A DNA stretch of 64,000 nt from Chamaecyparis obtusa (GCA_027943335.1 BSBK01003255.1:574001-638000); one strand, 5' to 3'; positions 36,546 to 49,179 are shown, counted from the stretch's first letter. The notes: a model not told the origin generated them from the letters alone. Program-made: numbers and translations.

Positions 36546-38530
36546 CACTTCACGAGTTCTTTGCAAACATTCTGATGGGTTTTGGAGTGTTTTCAGATTT
36601 TTCAAGCTTATAGGTGGACAAAGCACTTCAAATTCTTCTTCCTCTTCTTGTCTTTATTCTTCTTCTTCTTGTGGGATCTTGGCCAATTTTTATCAGAAAA
36701 GAAAAATAATCCATAAGGAAGCAAAATCATACACACCTTGTTTTAGTGCTTAAAATGAACCCCCAAATCATTCTTGAATGCGTTAAGGACTAAAATTTGC
36801 AAAATTTATTCTAACAAACAAGAAAAATCAATCAAAACATTTGCATCCTTGCAACATCAAGGTTTTAGATGCATTCATGCAAAAATTAGGAATATTTCAA
36901 GTTTTGGGTACTTTAAAAAAAAAAAAAAAAAAAAAGAACCTCAAATTTGCATCTCATTTCTTAAAACATTCAAAATCAATCCTAAAAATGCGTGCAAAAG
37001 TTCCTAAAATTAATCCTAAAAAAATTGTTTTTATTGAAAACTAACTTCATTTTGCAAAAATCTTGAATGCCTTCTTTCTCAATTTTCACACATCAAACTA
37101 AATCTAGGAAACTTTGTTTTGAAGTCTAAAAATGGAGCCAACAAATCTTGAATGAAACTAAGGGAAAAAACTTAAGTCCTAAAGCGTCATTGTCCATTTG
37201 AAAATCAAACCCAATCTTGAATGCATTAAAAGAACAAACATCTCTATTCCCTCCTTTTCAATTCAAGCAAAGCACAAATTCAATCTTGAATGCTTTAAGG
37301 TCAAAACAAAGCACTTCAAAGTTCTAAATCAACACGATAATTCAATCTTGAATGCCCAAGTCAAAGCAACTGCAAACGCTTGAAAGTCTTTTGGAAAAAG
37401 AATAAATCAAAGCATAAACACTTGTGTCTTCAATTGTTCAAATTCAAACATCACTTAATCAATCTGGGAAAAAGAACAACTTGCTTGATGTGCATCTAGG
37501 AGCTTTACTTTTTCTATAAATCCTTGTTAAAGTAAGCAATGTAGAACATTTGAACTTGGACAAGTTCACTTGTTTTACTTTTAGCGAGGCCTGTCCAGGG
37601 AGAAAAGCACTTCCTCTCTAGAGAATGACCTCAAACTGGTATCCCCCCCGATCGGTATATAAATAAAGTGAAGGAAAAAAGTACTCACTTATATCTCCTA
37701 ATCCACGGGCGTTCATGCCAAATACAGTGACTGGGGATGGTAAAAATTCCTCCCCCAGTGTTGTTGGCTAGGCTCTTAAGTGAGTCATAGGCGGTCAGCA
37801 TAACTAGGTATGGAGACTCCACGAAACTATTAAAAACCTAATAAAATAGAGGCTACCCTATCTACATCTGAAAGTATCAAAATCCTTGTGCAAGGACTGA
37901 TTCCAAGGGGTTTACCAGGCTACCTCAAGATTACTCACCATTTGTATCCCCTTTTAGGGGGTACCAAGCTATGGGAAAGTGATTTTGATACTCACCTTCC
38001 TTAGGTAGACCTGCTTGAAGTGCTTGACAGTCAAAAATTCCATGAAAACATTATTGGAACATACACTTTTCAAAGATTTTTTAGATTAAAGGTCAGTTAT
38101 CCTGCTTGTATCCCGCAAGGTTGCTTTGTCCCTTGTGGAGATTTATTTTCTGAAAATATTTGTTGAAATCTATCCTTTGCCATTGGAAAACATCAAACTA
38201 ATCTACAACTTGGTTCAAAGATACTCAGAACAGCCATGTCAATCCAAATCCTCCCAAAATCTAGAAAATGTCCAAAGCTTTCAGAATCTCAAATAATGGT
38301 CTTCCAGTCATATTCAATCCAGTCTTGTCATCCTTTCCTCCTATCTTAGGTTAGCAGAGTCATCTTGGTCATCCCCCATCCCCTTGTCTATCTTCCTCTA
38401 GAGTCAGTCTTCTTGCAATCTTAAGCCAAATCCAAACCTAAGTCTGATTCTATTAGTCATCCCAATCTAAGTCTTAGTCTTCCAATCCATCTTCATCCTT
38501 CATCCTTATCCAACTCATTTTCCAGTTAGC
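36546..38530 (+). other. Leader of element Y
   Basis: About 2 kb of sequence before the first plausible ATG. It holds a poly-A run (about 36915-36934) and recurrent TCTTGAATGC motifs (about 36771, 37063, 37212, 37293, 37349). No convincing coding frame; short open stretches are AT-rich and unconserved. Confidence 0.6.
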
Positions 38531-41200
38531 ATGTCTCAAAACTATTATGATGAGTTTGGTTATTATGTATCTTCTCCCACTCCATCCTATCCCAATGATG
38601 ATAAAAGCCTTGTAGATCATGATAAATACTTTGAAAATCCTAGCAAACTAGCCCCAAACATCTTTTAGCATCCAATCATTCCTCCAAAATATCCTATCAT
38701 GCCTTCACGCTTATCCACTAGCACTCCCTTTCATGTCCTCGGTAAGGCAAATCCATTATCTTATCCATCCACAACTTATCCCTATCTTAAACCTACACAT
38801 CCTCTGTATGCATCCTTCATACTTCCATCTCTTGCTATGGTCATATCCCAATCACCATCATCCCATAGAAACACTTCATGCTACTTCCCTTATCTAAAGA
38901 ATCCATCCACTCATCCTCCAAATCATTCTCAAAACCAAAAACCAAGTCTTCCAATCCTTTTCCCCAATCCACCATCCTATCTCAACCCACTATCCTCCAT
39001 TCAAACCCATGTTTCTACAAATCCCCTCCCACAAAAAGAATGCACCCTTCAATCTGCTTCATATCCCGTACCTCAATCCATCATTCCTACCTCATCAAAT
39101 AGTCCATCAAGTTCACAAGCTTCCTCTAAACCTACCTATGTGAACTATCCAAACCCACCATCCTCCAGCTCCTCATTTGCACCATCATCCCCTCAAGTAG
39201 GTTCCCCTTCATCCACCCCATCTTCATATAAGGACTATCCTAGCTCTCCATCTCCTCCACATTCCAATCCTTCTTCACCACAAAATTTTGCAAGGAGTTT
39301 CAAAAGGAAGCCAATAACAAATCCCACTCCTAAAAATGAAGAGCCAAGCCATTTCAATCCTTCATGTGAAGCCATCATTGATGATGCCCATCCATCACTC
39401 CCATCTATTATCTATCTTCCATACATCCCACTCATTGATCTTCTTCCATCTCCTAGCATCATTGAGTCCCTTCCATCTGAAGTCTCCATCCAATCCCCAC
39501 CAACATCACCTCCTCCTAGTATTATCCAAAGCATATCTGATGAGCCTCATGAGTTAACCCTTCTTCTTTCCATCACAGCTGTAGAATCTTCCATCCTTTC
39601 ATCCATACCATCTGAAGAGTTCTTCCTTCTTCCAGACATCACAGCTACAGAATCTCCAATCCTTCCATCCACCCCCTCTGAAGAGTCCATCCATACATCC
39701 CCCGTCACTCTATCCACACAAAACCGACCATGTCAAGATCTTGTCCAAAAGCATGTTGAAATACTCATAGAAGAAAATCAAGATCCAATCCCTTCACTTC
39801 CCCCATCACATGTTCTATTGCTTCCATCACCCCCAATCCAAAATCCTACAATCCCAATTCCTCCAATCCAAGATCCTATCATCCCAGTTTCTCCATCTGA
39901 AGATCCATTACTATCCCCCAATCCCAATCAAAATCCCACCATCCTATCCTCTCCTCTTGAGGATCTTCCAATCCAAACTATCCCATGGCCATCACTCTAT
40001 CTACTTGGACCACTTACATTTGTCAAAGGTAGTCCGCTTGAAGCAAAAGAAATCAATTTCGTATCTTCCATCAGGGAACTAGAAACTAGATGTTTATCAT
40101 ATTCTCCAAGTTAGAAATATCCTTGTTTGGATAAAATGCTCAAGAAATGGAATTATCAAGGTAAAGGCCTAGGTGCTCATGAACAAGGAAATCTAGAGCC
40201 TATTCAAGATAAGAAACATCCAAAAACATGTGGAATTGGTCACACATCTGATGAAGGCACTTTCTCTAGAAATGTCAGTACAACTAAAGCTAAATTCAAG
40301 CATCCTTCCAAACCCACCATCACATCTCCCAAAACATATAACACTATTCCTCCTCCATCATTATGGCCCAGGACAACCTATCACATTCCCCATTCATCCT
40401 CTAAATCCATTTTGGGTCCCTATGTCCCAAAATCTTCTAGCACATATCCTCTACATACCAAATCCATTTTGGGCCCTTACATCCCAAAATATCATCCCGC
40501 ATCTTATCCTACTCAGTCCTTCATCCAAAATCCAAGCATCCCTAGTCAAGATCAACAAAGGCACATTCCCACATATCCTATCTACCAATCTCCTTCCATC
40601 TCTCCATCTGTATTTCCTCCATCCTGCCCATCTCCTCATATTCACTCCAATGCTCCCTGCAATTTGGATGCCATATCCAATATGAATAAAGGGAAATATC
40701 CACAAAAATCCAAAGATTTCCATGTTTAGTCTAAATGACATGCTCAAATAAAGAAAAATCCAATCAAGAAATCCAATGCATCCCAATGGCCACAAAGGCC
40801 TAGCAAAGGAAAAGCAAAATCTAATGCATACCAATGGCCACAAAGGCCCGCCAAAGCTAAAGCAAAAATGATGTGGATCCCAAAGAAAAAAGATGTAATG
40901 AATCTAAAAGAAACATCTACAATGGCATCCAAAGTTGCTAATCCCCCAGCTACTCAGTCTTCTTCTCCATCTCCTCAATCTATTTTGGGTCCCAAAGATC
41001 TAAAATCTCCTAGCATAAATCTTCCATCCTATCTACCTCTATCTTCCAAAACCCATCCACTTCATCCATTTTCCTCACAACATGTGCCAATGTTGGTCCT
41101 AACAACATCCCCCTATCATGATCACTTTCCAGCCTTCCATCCAAACACTTTCTACCACCATATCTCCCATCTACCTCATCCCATCCATGCCTTTGCATAA
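38531..41200 (+). pseudogene. Element Y ORF: Pro/Ser-rich protein with G-patch-like segment
   Basis: One phase runs from ATG 38531 (MSQNYYDEFGYYVSS) to the TAA at 41198-41200, about 890 codons, with stops at 38666, 40112, 40727 and 40736. The first 500 codons are extremely Pro/Ser-rich, low complexity. Near 40130-40205, MLKKWNYQGKGLGAHEQG and a following EPI look like a G-patch, a nucleic-acid-binding glycine motif that precedes the protease in many Tat-type elements. Then come three SILGPYVPK-type motifs (40409, 40466, 40981) and a basic tail with MWIPKKK. No enzyme domain follows. Alternative: the whole is a gag derivative. Function unknown. Confidence 0.6.
40409..40490 (+). repeat. Paired inverted repeats coding SILGPY(V/I)PK
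   Basis: 40409-40433 and 40466-40490 each have ATTTTGGG, a nine-base loop, then CCCAAAAT. A shorter version, TTTGGGTCCCAAA, lies at about 40983-40996. The repeated peptide motif is therefore encoded by a DNA hairpin. Confidence 0.8.
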
Positions 41201-44098
41201 TCCCTCCTTCCTAACAAAGTTGTACCAACATCCAAGCACATCAGAAAGATCAGTGAAGAAAGTCAATGACAAATCAAAGAAATCAATAGGTCAGAAAAAT
41301 CAGAAAGTCAACAACAAATTAGAAAACCAATCAGAATATCAGTGAAAGATCAGCACAAAGTCAGTAGAAAATCAAAAAAATCCATAAAAATTGGAAAAAT
41401 CAAGAGAAAAATATCAAAAAAGAAAAGAAAAAGAGAAAAACATTCATCCAATGGTGAAAACTTGGCAATTCAAGCACCTTGGACAAGTACCATGGTGAAA
41501 ACCTAGCAAATAGGCATCATGCGTAGGCCCCCCTCCCCCCAATTCCTTTTTTTGGGGGCCATTCCCTTCTATCACCATCTTATCTAGCATCTCCTCCATC
41601 CATTTGTCTCTCACCTCCTTCATCCTCCTTTGGATCTTGATAACAAAAATAGAGACCACCAAGTATACACGCTTTTGGGCACCTCCTTGGCATCCATCAC
41701 ACCTTTTAGCTACATATCCTCTATCCAATCCATTCATCCTAGCTTCCATCTACCTTCTTCATCCTCTTATCGGTATATCTTCTATCCAATCGTACCCCAT
41801 CCTAATGCCTCTGAAATACGTGAACTATCCTAAGCAGGCAGCATCTTATTCCTTGGTGACATATTCCTTGGAGACTATCTTTCATCCAAAATCTTCCATC
41901 TCCCAAATATCTCAGCAATTCCTCCATCCAAATATCCTAAGCATTCCTCTATCCAAATCCCACAATAGTTCCTCTAGTATCCATCTTCCAATCCTCAAGC
42001 AAATCCACCATCTGATCTCCTAGTAGTTCTTCCATCCAAATCCAAATCTCCTAGCAATTCCATCATCCAAATCCCTAAGCATTTCCTCCTTCTTGACATC
42101 ACTTGGTTTCTTCCCTTGTCATTGGTATCTAGCTATAGGCTACCTTTCATGCAATCCAATGTCATTCATCCATATCCAACTATTCCTAAGTAGTCTTCCA
42201 ACATCTACCAAACCTATCCATATCTTCTAGCTATCCAACATCCAAGATCAAGCCAACCGATCCAATCACATCCTTAGTCTTGTAGCAAGCCTTGATCTCA
42301 ATCCAATCATCATCATTGGGATACATCCTTCCCAAATCTGTGTCATTTTAGGACACATCATCCACCGTCAGTCCGTCTTGGCTTTCCAGCCCAACTAGGG
42401 CATCATCTTGCATATCTTTGGAGCTTCAGCTTCACCCTAGGTTCTTTGTACATCCTACTCCTGAGTCTTATACCATAGTGTCAGTCGTGTCTTCACCTAA
42501 GTTCATTTGAACAAATGTGTTTTTAGGTCCCATCCTTTGAGTCAGTCAACCCTTGTGTCATTGTGACCAATCCAGCTACATTCTTTAGCAATCGTCCCTT
42601 GGTTCTTTTGAGGTTCGAGAATCTTACCTATCTCTTGTCATAGGAATCCTTATCCATCATCAGCTTCATGTCGTATCCTTTGAGTTTCTCAATCTTTATC
42701 CTAAATCAAAATCATCCCAGCGCTACCCTTTGACAGAGAATTGTCTAGGGAATCTTGTACTTGTCTTTGTAGGCCTCATCATCTTGAGCAAGAGATTGGC
42801 ATGCACTGGCAAGAATCTCATCTTTTGAAGATCATTAGTCTATCTTAGTTTGACAAATCCTATAGTATCCTATCTGATCCTACATCAAGAAGTAGCAACT
42901 CATCCCTGGCATTTAGCAATCCTCCACCATCCTCCATCAATCCTCAACAAATCAGCCATCATCCATCATCCTACCTATGGAAAAGGGTTTTGTGAGATAC
43001 TTGTTATTTCATTTAGTCCTCTGGATCTTTGCTAATCTTTTGAGCTATCTTGTACAGTTATCTTTTCTTGTCCATTGTACATATCATCCCGTCTTGTTGT
43101 ACATAGTCCTTGTCAGTCCTGCAACAACATTTGATCAGAAATCTTATCCCACCCAGCCTTGTACTTCAGCAACATCAATTGTCAACTATTCTTGATCACA
43201 ATGATTATTCTTGAACTTCATCATGTGCTAGCAAACAACAACACACAGTCTCTCATCAATCAATGGGTCCTTGAGGATGTATCCTTCCTCCTGTCAGACC
43301 TAATCTTCCACCAATCACACTAGGTCTATGTCGATGTATCCTTCCACACGTTTAGACCAATCTTCCCACCATCAATCAAATCAGTCAAATCAAATCTCTC
43401 TCCTTGGCAAGGGATGTCTTTTTGGAGTTATCATTTTGGTCTTGGATTTTGTCCTTTGGATCTTGTTAATCTTTTACAGCTTCTCATTGTTCTCTACTCA
43501 AAGTCACCACGATCCTTTATATCATGGTGTGCTGTGAATGCGAACAATCTAGGGCAAGGTCTTTTGATCTTTTGCTTCTGCCTGTGAGTCAGTCATGTGT
43601 TTGTGGTTGTTCCAGCATCATTTCCACCATACTTCCTCCAGGTTTCATGTGTGATTCTGGGGCAACCCTGCGTGTCTTTTTAGCATCAATCCTATGCACC
43701 GCTGGTGACAGGGCCTTGTGTTCTTTCGTAACCTTGGCAGGTCTCTAGCATTGCTATATCAAACTAGGTTGTGCTCTCTAAAAGATCTAAAGCATGGAGC
43801 TCCCCAAATCCCCCATCATATAGATTAATCTTGCATCTTGCATCTTTTCATATAGCTGCATTCTACATCTTGCATTCCATCTCATCTTGCATTCACCCAT
43901 CTTTGCTCTTAGAAGCTTGGTTATTTATTTCCCCTTCTTCCTAGGTCCTTCCTTCTCTGTTTCCTTTCAAGAAAATTCCACAACGTTTACTTCTTGCGTT
44001 ATTTTCTCAAGGGGGTACAACCCCTTATTCCTCTAAATTCTAGCCTGGGGCATCTTATTTTCTTATCTTTGACGCCACGCCACTTGCGGCATCGCATC
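41201..44098 (+). other. Long 3' region of element Y without a gene
   Basis: About 2.9 kb, strongly pyrimidine-rich on the plus strand with endless CCATCC/TCCATC words; open frames here are by-products of that bias. It holds two GGTGAAAACC hairpin modules at 41451-41480 and 41488-41516, which also occur in Tat-like copy 2. Confidence 0.6.
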
Positions 44099-44112
44099 AA
44101 AGAGGGGCAAAA
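44099..44112 (+). other. Polypurine tract of element Y
   Basis: AAAGAGGGGCAAAA immediately before the 3' LTR start TGTAGACA. One C interrupts an otherwise pure purine run. Confidence 0.85.
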
Positions 44113-45295
44113 TGTAGACACCTCAAAATCCTTTAGAAAATAAAGAATTTTTATTTTCTGAAAAACCCCGGATGACATTATCATTTATTAATTAATTAAT
44201 TAATTTATTTTTATGTCATTAAATCCCTTTATTTTAATTAAAAATATTTAATTAAGAAATCCCTTCCAAAAATGTTTAAATCTTATTTAAACACCCTTTC
44301 CCTATTTATTAATTATTTAATTAATAAATTGACCAAAAAATCTAAAAAATAAATAATTTATCTATTTTTTCCCAAAACCTTAGAAATATCATAAAGATCC
44401 TAAACCTCTTCTAGAATCTTCTAATCCTTCTTTAATTTCGATTAAAGGCTGATTCCATCTTTTTCTTATCCCAATCCCAACTCAAAAATATTTAATTAAG
44501 ATTAAATATTAAACCCTCATGTTTATTAAATTTATTTTAATAAATATCCTCAAAAACTTAAAACCTTTGAAATAAATAAACCTTTATCTATTTCCTAAAT
44601 TCCTAGAAAGTCCTAGACTCTTCTAGAAAGTCTTCATCCTCATCCAAAGCCTAGACTCTTCTAGAAGAAGTCAATCCTTATCTTTGACCCTAACCTTACC
44701 CCAAACCCTAACTCAACCACCTAACCTAACCCTTTCCAAAATCCTATAAATACTCCTCATTTCTAAGAGCAAAATACCAATTCACTTTCAATTCTAGTAT
44801 TGTTATAATGCTAGAATAGCTCTAAATCATTTAGCTTTCATACTAGTTGTTAGTTTTAATCATTTTCAAGCATTTTTAGCTCACATCTTAGTATAGAACT
44901 AATGGATTAGCTTAGTTTGATTCTTGTTTATGCATCATTCTCACATCTATTTTGGGTTCTAAAATCTACTTAATCATACTAGTTGCATAAATCTTAAGTT
45001 CTTGAAGCCTTAGGGGCAATTTTGGGTGTTCTACCCAATATTGTGCCATATATGGAATTTTCATGAAACTTAATCCTCCAAATCTGCATTAGGAACATGC
45101 TCCAAGTGCTTTGAGAGCATACCCACATTCCTTTTATATGAGCAAATCAAACAGTGCTTGGGTGCACCTATTTAGGCTCAATCTGAGGTGGCTTAGCTTA
45201 GATGTTCTTGTTTTGAATTAATATGATGCTAGATTAGAACTTAACATTTGACTAATTTGAGCCTTTCAAAATAGATACAGATAGCCTTGCTCACA
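44113..45295 (+). repeat. 3' LTR of element Y
   Basis: 1183 bp, collinear with 35341-36523 with about 32 substitutions. TATAAATA at 44745-44752. It ends TTGCTCACA, followed by GCATG. Confidence 0.97.
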
Positions 45296-47364
45296 GCATG
45301 TTATAGGTTATAAGTTCTTTCATTCGAGCACATTAAATAATATACCATGTAGTGATGTGGATATGGCTCACAAAATGATAAAGGGTCATCAGATAGACCT
45401 TTTTGAGCTACTCCTTAAATAGGTTGAAGAGAATATGAAAACCATCAAGTCACAAAAGTCTAATACCTATAAGTTTGGCTCACTATTAGTATGTTAATTT
45501 TTCTATCTCCAGAAATTCTTTCCTTCTGTCGGTCACATAGATTGGCCTACTAAAACACTGATGATTTCACAAATTTATGATATAATGAAAATTCTGGGAG
45601 ATAATGTGAATAACGTTATAGATAGTTATTTTGAGGAGTTTAAGATTAGGATGAATTTGAGGAGGAGGATTCCAAGTTCACTAGTTGAGAAGTATGAGAT
45701 GGATATTTGTTTCCTAGTGGACACTGACTATACAAAGATTAAAGTTGTAGAGTTGAGGGAAAAATGGATAGCACCCATGGGATATGAAATAGATCATGAT
45801 TTCGGTTTGAAATCAATTAAGGCTTTACTAGCATTGCTGAAAGACAAGAAGGAAGAGACATTTGGAACCTTTGAAGAAGCAAAATCAAGAATAAAAATAG
45901 GTCTTGCCATTGGCAAAATAACAAGAAAAGAAAAGAAAATGAAGAAAGTTTTAACTGAATAGTTTGGAGATGTATCTGACTCATATAAGGATTCACCAGT
46001 TGAACCTGCAATTGAAGGTTAGTTAATGTTGGCTAAAAAACCATATGATAGTGAGGAAATCAAGTTCGAGAAAGAAAAATATTCTATACCGGTTTCTCCC
46101 ACTCCTATTCCTAAGAAGAAGCAGTTGCCAGTGCAAATAGGTGCACGAACAAGGTCAGGAATTAGAGCTTCACCACCACACAAAAAGGGAGTTGTGAAGG
46201 CAGTAAAACCAAAGGTAGCTACACTGACTAAAACTTATGCAAAGAGAGGACCCAAGGTTGCAGCTGAGGCATCGAGGAAAAGAAGAAGACTAATAAGATG
46301 TAAGGAAGACCTCGAGGAAGAAGAAAATGAAAATGACACAAGTCAATTCAAGGTTGTAAGTAACAAGGATAGAACTATTAATGATGTTTCTACTGACATC
46401 ATAGAGAATGGAGATCTCATTGATCCAGAACTCAGTCGGTTTGACATCATGTCTACTGAGGACCAAAATACAATTGAGGAAGTAGTCATTTAGATGATGA
46501 TACACTTCAGAAAAGTTCCATTAGAATTTACTACACAACTTCCCGAGGCATTAGAAGAGAGAATAAATCAGAAGTGGTCATATGCCTTAAATACCGAGAG
46601 GAAGATGAGGGAACAAGCCCTAGTATCGACAACACTAGACTTATGTCTTGTTGAAATTAAGGAGCTAATGGATACATATGTTTAGAGATTCAAAATAAAA
46701 GGTCAGGTGATGTAAGTTTTAGATGAAAATTTGGCAGATCTTGATGAGTCTGGTCAACTCATCTGGAGATCAATTTTTTCAGTCAGAGAGAAAAATGATA
46801 AAAATGCATTTCAAAATTTTTCTAAAAAGAGACAGAAGTCCAAAGGAAAAGGTATATTTATTAATTATGGTATAGAAAAGAAGACAAAAGAGTCAAATGT
46901 ATCATTTACCGAGGTGATTAATACAACACTTGCTAAATAAATTAAGGATAGTTCATAGGATGCACTAGATCTAGCAAAGATCTAGATAAAGGAGAAAAAT
47001 GATAATGATGTACTCATCAAGGACATCACTAATGGTGATCCTAATGATAAAGATGAGGATGAAGATGTGAACATAGCACCAGACAATGCACAGGATGAAG
47101 GTCAAGTTACTGAGTGTGCATTCACATCATTATCAGGCGAGCTTCCTATTCTTGTTGAAGCAGTTGAAATCTTATCTCAAGAGAAAATCGAAGGCTCAAA
47201 CCCCAAGCAACCACAAGATACAATAGGGGAACAAGCAGTAGACATACCAGTAGATACAAACAAGGCTGAAGAAAAAGAGGAAATAGACACAGAATCAAAG
47301 GATCAAGATAATCCTAATGTAACCGAGGCCACCCCACCAGACACTACATCAGAAGCTCCAACAC

Positions 47365-47388
47365 AATCCAACAATTGGTATCAGAGCT
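47365..47388 (+). other. Internal copy of X LTR-end/primer-site junction
   Basis: 24 bases are identical to 32741-32764, covering the last nine bases of the LTR, the two-base gap and the tRNA-Met site. It lies inside ORF2 right where the reading phase changes. Confidence 0.85.
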
Positions 47389-47479
47389 ATCGAAGGTAAT
47401 AATGGGAATTTGGATCTGAACCTAAAAAGAAAAATCTAGACAACGACAAGACCGAGTGGAAAGGTGAAACAAAGGAAAA

Positions 47480-48302
47480 GGGCCGGTCACTTTAGATGAA
47501 ATTATTATCATACCAAAATGTGACCCCAGGTCCCTTAGCCACAAATAATTGAGGAAATATGAGGAATTGTGTACAAGGAAGGCTACATAATAAAAATTAA
47601 GGCAAGAGTGCAAGAGCAAGGAGATACTTGAGAATGTCCAGGATATCTTACAACGGGTAGTACTCGAGGAGCAGCAGAAGGATGACACAGTGTCAATCGG
47701 GAAGGTTACACAAAGTACAAAGGTAAAGGCACTTGTACCTTTTGTTAAAAGTTCATCTACTAAACCTGAGAAGAAAAAGAACAAAGGAAAAGGGCTGGTC
47801 ACTTTAGATGAAATTATTGTCATACTTGAAAGTGATCCCAGGACCCTTAGCCCCGAAGAATTGAGGAAATATGGGGAATTGTGTACATTGAAGGTCGTGC
47901 AAGAAAAATTAAGGCAAGAGTGTAAGAGCAAGGAGATACTTTAGAAAGTACGGGATATCTTACAATAGGTAGTACTTGAGGAGTAGTAGAAGGATGACAT
48001 AGTGTCAATCGGGTAGGTTACACAAAGTATAGAGGTAAAGGCACTTGTATCTTTTGTTAAAAGTTCATCTACTGAACTTGAGAAGAAAAAGAAGAAAAAG
48101 AATAAAGGAAAAGGGTCGGTCACTTTAGATAAAATTATTGTCATATGAGAATGTGAAGCCACGACCCTTAGCCCTAAAGAATTGAGGAAATATGGGGAAT
48201 TGTGTACAAGGAAGGCCGCAAAAGAAAAATTAAGGAAAGAGTGCAAGAGCAAGGATATACTTGAGAATGTCTGGGATATCTTACAACAGGTAGTACCTGA
48301 GG
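47480..48302 (+). repeat. Three tandem 312-321 bp repeats in ORF2 of X
   Basis: Units start with GGGCCGGTCACTTTAGAT or near variants at 47480, 47792 and 48113. The first two are full (312 and 321 bp) and the third ends near 48302. They are highly similar with scattered substitutions and a small AAG-repeat expansion before unit 3. Confidence 0.9.
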
Positions 48303-48919
48303 TAAAAATAGATGAAGATACTCCCATCATGGACCAACTTGCTACACTAACTGAGGAAATAAATACCCCAAATATTGAATCAAAAAAAAGGATAGAAGAG
48401 CGGGCAAAATAAAAATTACAACATAAATTGGAAGAAAGGATCAACCAAGAAGTGGCAATTAATAAGGTCAAGCTATCAGAGATAATAACTGATATTTAGT
48501 CTATTACTCAATTAATAAGTCAAATCTTGATCAAGCTACGCACTGTGGATAATTTCACTACTAATGTTAGTGAAAAGATAAAACAACTTGAGAAAGAAAT
48601 TTAGTCTAGTGCACAGGCACCCTTAATTGAGCCTCAAGATTTTGTAAAGCACATCTTGAAAGTTCAAGAACTCCGATGGTTAAGAGCATACCTCAGAAAG
48701 TAGGAAGAAACAATAAGTGATCAAGTCACAGAACTTCAGATTGAGTTTCTTCCGTACCTGAAAATCCTTGAGAAGTACATTTTGAAGGCACAAACACTTG
48801 TTGCAACACCAGAAATTTTTGTGTTGGACAACATTCTTGATATGCATGCACAAGTCGGTCATGAGCATCTTTCTCTCACCAACATGAAAGAGGAATGGGA
48901 AAACCTCTTGAGTCACTAA

Positions 48920-49167
48920 AGAAAACCCATAAGCACATTTTTGACAAGTTGTAAGTATACATATTCTTATTTGGCATTAATATCAAAAAGGGGGATATCA
49001 TGTATATGCCAAATATGTATATAAAATGCTAAGTATACTACACATTACTGGGAGCATGCACCGAGGGGGAGTACAAATTTTTGTTGACTATGTATATGGT
49101 GAAGATGGGAAATATTTTTTTTTGAGACATTTTGTCTATATAGATTTTGAGTTTTGATACTAATGCC
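48920..49167 (+). other. 3' untranslated region of element X
   Basis: Short spacer with two phrases like CAAAAAGGGGGATATCATG (about 48987) and CCGAGGGGGAGTAC, which resemble extra purine tracts, before the true tract at 49168. Confidence 0.5.
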
Positions 49168-49179
49168 AAAGGGGGATAT
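49168..49179 (+). other. Polypurine tract of element X
   Basis: AAAGGGGGATAT ends one step before the 3' LTR start TGTTATCTC. A classic plant form. Confidence 0.92.

Larger units (their letters stand above)
35341..45295 (+). mobile_element. Element Y: Tat-like non-autonomous LTR retrotransposon, TSD GCATG
   Basis: Complete 9,955-bp unit with equal-length LTRs, primer site, polypurine tract and a perfect 5-bp duplication GCATG on both sides (35336-35340, 45296-45300). It sits inside ORF2 of element X and, with its target duplication, keeps that phase (9,960 bases, divisible by three). Its single long frame is Pro/Ser-rich with a G-patch-like segment; no protease, RT or integrase is seen. Relation to the Tat-like copies at the window edges rests on shared LGPYVP motifs, WIPK motifs and 3' hairpin modules. 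Confidence 0.95.
45301..48919 (+). pseudogene. Element X ORF2, C-terminal part, with tandem protein repeats
   Basis: The phase interrupted at 35340 resumes here. Readable blocks: 45561-45962 (MISQIYDIMKILGDNVNNVI, MDICFLVDTDYTKIKVVEL), a basic segment at 46026-46493 (GARTRSGIRA, KRRRLIRCKED) and an acidic Glu/Asp/Thr-rich part to 47399. After a phase change near 47400 come three tandem blocks of about 105 residues containing LVTLDEIIVILESDPRTLSP, LRKYGELCT and KLRQECKSKEIL. The end at 48919 reads EEWENLLSH. Alternating basic, acidic and repeat regions suggest a nucleic-acid- or protein-binding scaffold; no enzyme motif is seen. Many stops make it inactive. Confidence 0.55.

Noticed and set aside
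41604..42023. 139-codon plus ORF in the 3' region of element Y
   Set aside because: Composition follows the TCCATC bias and other frames are open too; it is not in phase with the main ORF and has no counterpart in copy 2.
47422..48471. Ser/Phe-rich minus ORFs (169 and 176 codons)
   Set aside because: They are antisense shadows of the ORF2 tandem repeats.
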